In this document: positions 61,577-64,000 of the stretch, in pieces
Numbering within the stretch: position 1 is the first letter of the stretch
How the letters are laid out: each line of letters begins with the position of its first letter
Assembly: GCF_000006445.2 (NCBI RefSeq)
Contig: NC_006048.2
Coordinates: forward strand, 806,001 to 870,000
Length of the DNA stretch: 64,000 nt
From: Debaryomyces hansenii CBS767
Lineage: Eukaryota > Ascomycota > Pichiomycetes > Serinales > Debaryomycetaceae
Reading direction: 5' to 3'
The notes under the pieces: model-generated
Told to the model about the DNA's origin: nothing
The model's input: only the letters and a program-made list of their open reading frames with translations
Database searches by the model: none
Made by a program: the position numbers and the translations under genes

Positions 61577-62551
61577 ATGAGAGTTTTCAACTTTATTCTA
61601 CCTGTGGTGACAATATTGACAATTCTTAAAGGTGTGGATGCTGACACAAATGTGGTAGCTACTACCTCTAGGAAACCAACTAATAGAGTTCATGCTCACC
61701 ATATGCACAGAGCCTCCCACACGCCAGACGGGGCTACCCAAGTGACGAAGGGCCCTCAGACAACAAGCGTGACAGTAGTAAAGAGAGCTGATATGCCCAG
61801 CCTTTCAGAGTCGGAAACAAAATCATACTCTTACAGCTTGGCTATTCCAAATGCTAGCAAAACGTCAAGTTCGAGAAAGGATCCATACATTTACAGGTCC
61901 AACTTGCCTGAAAACTTAGTGTTCATAGTGGTAGGTGCAATCATCGGCTTCATACTATTGTCTTTCCTTGGCTACAGAATCACAGCCTACATACTATCTA
62001 ACCAAAGGGCAAAGACCGACAGAGAAGTCTACACCAATTTTGGACACAACTCAGGAAGTGGTTTCGCTTTCGGCAGCGAGAGTTCCAATTCTTCGATGCT
62101 TGAAAAATCGTCGCTCGGCTCCGTGTCAAGCCTCCACATGCTATCTCGACACAATTCGCTTCTCCAGCTACAACACGACAATGACACCAGTACATTATCC
62201 AATTCGCAACAAGGCAGGTCCTATAGAAATGCTATTAGCGACAATAAGTCCAACAGAGGCTCTATGTTCATCAGTCCGGTACTAGAGCTCATGAACACAA
62301 AATCCAACTCTCAATTGGAATTACCACTTTATCATAAAAATGCCTCCCAAACGTTCAACAGCAGTCTGGCATCGCTTATACAAAACCCGGCCATGATGGA
62401 TTCCCCTATAAACGATTTCCAACCAACCAGGGATCACACTAATGGCTCTTCCCCAGACATGCTGCTGGTACAAACGCAATTGCATCCCCAGCAACCACAA
62501 TCAAAGCTCAAGAGACCGCCTTCCATGGTGTTGGACAACTTAATTAACTAA
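61577..62551 (+). CDS. Single-pass membrane protein, Prm5/Csi2-like
   Basis: Product of 324 aa. A signal peptide (about 1-22) and a Ser/Thr-rich ectodomain (about 23-105) are followed by DPYIYRSNLPENLVFIVVGAI, a membrane segment (about 113-137), and a Ser/Asn-rich cytosolic tail. The juxtamembrane DPY..RS.LP pattern before the segment resembles the yeast Prm5/YNL058C and Csi2 families, linked to cell-wall integrity and chitin, but the similarity is by eye. The promoter holds an MCB-type cluster, which would place expression at G1/S. Confidence 0.6.
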   Translation: MRVFNFILPVVTILTILKGVDADTNVVATTSRKPTNRVHAHHMHRASHTPDGATQVTKGPQTTSVTVVKRADMPSLSESETKSYSYSLAIPNASKTSSSRKDPYIYRSNLPENLVFIVVGAIIGFILLSFLGYRITAYILSNQRAKTDREVYTNFGHNSGSGFAFGSESSNSSMLEKSSLGSVSSLHMLSRHNSLLQLQHDNDTSTLSNSQQGRSYRNAISDNKSNRGSMFISPVLELMNTKSNSQLELPLYHKNASQTFNSSLASLIQNPAMMDSPINDFQPTRDHTNGSSPDMLLVQTQLHPQQPQSKLKRPPSMVLDNLIN

Positions 62552-62861
62552 ACGTTAGTATCTAATGATGTATTTTATAGAATTATAACCTTAATAGACG
62601 ATATAGAAGTGAAAGACGTGATCGACGTAATCGACGTAATAGTACATATGGAACCTTCCGTAGCATGGAATATTCGATAATTACACAAAATCGTCCGGGG
62701 GGCAGGGTCACCCCTTAGGCCGGCAGAACCAATGATCACCACCGACACCTATCTTTAACAATGAAAAGTAAGTCTATTTAAAAGCTAAGGTTCATCCAAT
62801 TCATTTACCGTTAACCATTGAGGATATTTATACGATTTAGAACCAAAAGAAACAAGAATAA
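62552..62861. other. Spacer with GC-rich patch
   Basis: Mostly AT-rich, with an unusual GC-rich patch at 62693-62731 that includes an STRE-type CCCCT (62712-62716), about 145 bp before the next ATG. No gene seen. Confidence 0.35.
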
Positions 62862-63563
62862 ATGCTTACAAGAACAATAAATAGAACCGTGGCTTCTTAC
62901 TCCACTAAAAGGTTATTACATTCTAGTTTGCCTAGATTTGTCAAGAATGATGATTCGACCATTGATAACTACAGAATGCCATCACAGACTTCAATTAACG
63001 AGTGGGAATTCAAATACGATTTCATTCCAAAGGTAGCTGAGCCAAAGATTCCCCCAGTTTCCCGAGAAGCCATTAAGCAAGATATAGCTAACGAGAAAAA
63101 GGTTCAGGTTGAAAAAGAGATGTTGAACCTGGAAGTCGTCTCTGTTAAGGCAGAGGCCAACGATGCACCAGTGTTACATGGCGGTGAAGCTGTCAAGGCG
63201 GAACCGGAATTCTTACAAGATAGAGGATCTACGCCGGTGGACGCTTCGTACGCCACGCCTAGAGAATCGGCCAAACCTTCGAAGCCTGCCAACAGAGGAA
63301 AATACCTTCAAACTTCGATTAACCCTCAGATCAACCAGTCCGAGGTTGTCAATATGGGAGCCAATGAAGTGGACCATAAGTCGTCCGATGTTAAGCAAGA
63401 AAGGGTCGTAGATGACGTTGAGCACGACAACTTACATACCCTGGGCCAGGAAAATGCCAACAAATCTAGCACTAGCTTTGGCGTGCCATTAGCATTGCTT
63501 GGTGTAGGTGCTGGTGGTTACTACTACTATAAATCTTCAGATTCCGATTCTCAAAAGAAATAG
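62862..63563 (+). CDS. Uncharacterised protein, predicted mitochondrial, tail-anchored
   Basis: Product of 233 aa that I do not recognise. The N-terminus MLTRTINRTVASYSTKRLLHSSLPRF is a strong mitochondrial presequence candidate; a conserved-looking INEWEFKYDFIPKV block (about 45-58) follows, then a charged, low-complexity middle and a C-terminal hydrophobic segment GVPLALLGVGAGGYYYYK (about 206-223) rich in Gly and Tyr. An inner-membrane protein with its bulk in matrix or intermembrane space is plausible. It is convergent with MIX17, another mitochondrial gene. Confidence 0.8.
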   Translation: MLTRTINRTVASYSTKRLLHSSLPRFVKNDDSTIDNYRMPSQTSINEWEFKYDFIPKVAEPKIPPVSREAIKQDIANEKKVQVEKEMLNLEVVSVKAEANDAPVLHGGEAVKAEPEFLQDRGSTPVDASYATPRESAKPSKPANRGKYLQTSINPQINQSEVVNMGANEVDHKSSDVKQERVVDDVEHDNLHTLGQENANKSSTSFGVPLALLGVGAGGYYYYKSSDSDSQKK

Positions 63564-63674
63564 ACTTGTTATTAATAAATAACTACTTATGACAATACAT
63601 ATTCATATATATTATAAGTTTATTTGTATTTGCCTCTTTGTATTTACATGACTTTAAACGTGAATTCGATCCAT

Positions 63675-64000
63675 CTAATATGGTCTAGCAGCCTCTTGAC
63701 AAGCCTTTAATTGTTGCAAGTAGTATTCACAGGTTTGCATGTTACCGCTATTTTCTTCTAAACATCTGGTGAAGTTTCTGGCGTCAGCATCACAGTGTCT
63801 GGCTTGTTCTTGGTATTGCAGTTGTTGACCAGCTTGGGCAAGTTGTTGTTGGTCATGTTCAACTGGAGCCGCAGATGATGAACCTCCGAACATAGAGGTT
63901 ATACCAGCACCTAATGTATGTCCAATAGTAGAACCGACGGCAACACCAGCTGCTGTGGAGGCCATTTGTCCAAATAAACCTGGTCCTTGTTGGCTTTGTT
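63675..64000 (-). CDS. MIX17: Mix17 (CHCHD2/CHCHD10 family), 5' end beyond the window
   Basis: The frame stays open past the methionine at 63965 to the window edge (upstream codons read QSQQGPGLFGQ), so the N-terminus is missing; 96 residues follow that methionine. The glycine-rich membrane-like segment MASTAAGVAVGSTIGHTLGAGI and a C-terminal twin CX9C pair (CDADARNFTRC, CEYYLQQLKAC) identify the CHCH protein Mix17/Mic17, a Mia40 substrate of the intermembrane space homologous to human CHCHD2 and CHCHD10. Confidence 0.95.
   Translation of the reverse strand, partial: QSQQGPGLFGQMASTAAGVAVGSTIGHTLGAGITSMFGGSSSAAPVEHDQQQLAQAGQQLQYQEQARHCDADARNFTRCLEENSGNMQTCEYYLQQLKACQEAARPY

Overview
The window is nuclear DNA of a budding yeast from the CTG-Ser1 clade (Debaryomyces/Candida relatives). 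Almost every protein has a clear Saccharomyces/Candida counterpart, introns are short with GTATGT-like donors and TACTAAC branch sites, and TTA/TTG dominate leucine codons in highly expressed genes. In the glutathione-peroxidase gene both in-frame CTG codons fall where the S. cerevisiae protein (recalled, not aligned by software) has serine, so CTG should be read as Ser; any Leu shown for CTG in a standard-code translation is probably Ser. The species cannot be fixed from this window. I see no transposon, tRNA, CRISPR or viral element.

Layout, left to right: SET2 (+), glycerol-3-phosphate dehydrogenase (-), a Met31/Met32-type regulator (-), PHO23 (+), RAS (+), OST2 (-), OCA1 (+), an ATG33/SCM4-like gene (+), a GPX3-like peroxidase (+), a KSP1-like kinase (+), a stop-interrupted ORF (-), ILV5 (+), a Zn2Cys6 regulator (+), RPS1 (+), a LAM-type sterol transporter (+), a mitochondrial protein of unknown function (-), 1-Cys peroxiredoxin (-), PFA4 (-), PRE10 (+), a Spc72/Mto1-like spindle-pole protein (+), PRT1/eIF3b (+), BOL3 (-), GEM1/Miro (+), RRS1 (+), UAF30/TRI1 (+), a C2/MUN-domain protein (+), SIN3 (-), an Lpx1-like hydrolase (-), RPB11 (+), CDC5 (-), TOP1 (+), an M19 dipeptidase (-), a single-pass membrane protein (+), an unknown mitochondrial protein (+) and MIX17, cut by the right edge (-).

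Five genes need splicing to give full-length products, and I reconstructed the exons: PFA4 (2), PRE10 (3; the first coding exon is only the ATG), UAF30/TRI1 (4), SIN3 (3, or 4 if a perfect-looking 99-nt in-frame intron is removed) and RPB11 (2). Several apparent open-frame starts are TTG or GTG; I moved these to the first supported ATG (GPD, MET32-like, RAS, KSP1, LAM) or to an upstream exon (PFA4, SIN3).

Most genes are housekeeping and unrelated, but some themes recur. SET2, SIN3 and PHO23 all act in the Set2-Rpd3 histone deacetylation axis. Redox (GPX, PRX1), mitochondrial (ILV5, BOL3, GEM1, MIX17, ATG33-like) and ribosome/translation (RPS1, RRS1, PRT1) genes are common. Several promoters carry textbook sites: Met31/32 plus Cbf1 elements beside the MET32-like gene, Tbf1 plus Cbf1 at RPS1, RRPE/PAC at RRS1, and a palindromic MCB cluster before the membrane-protein gene at 61577. 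Regulatory genes (KSP1, MET32-like, RAS, CDC5) are preceded by long ATG-free leaders. The most interesting items are the SIN3 in-frame intron, the stop-interrupted ORF before ILV5, the Asp-to-Asn change in the Ras effector loop, and the self-targeting architecture of the MET32-like promoter.
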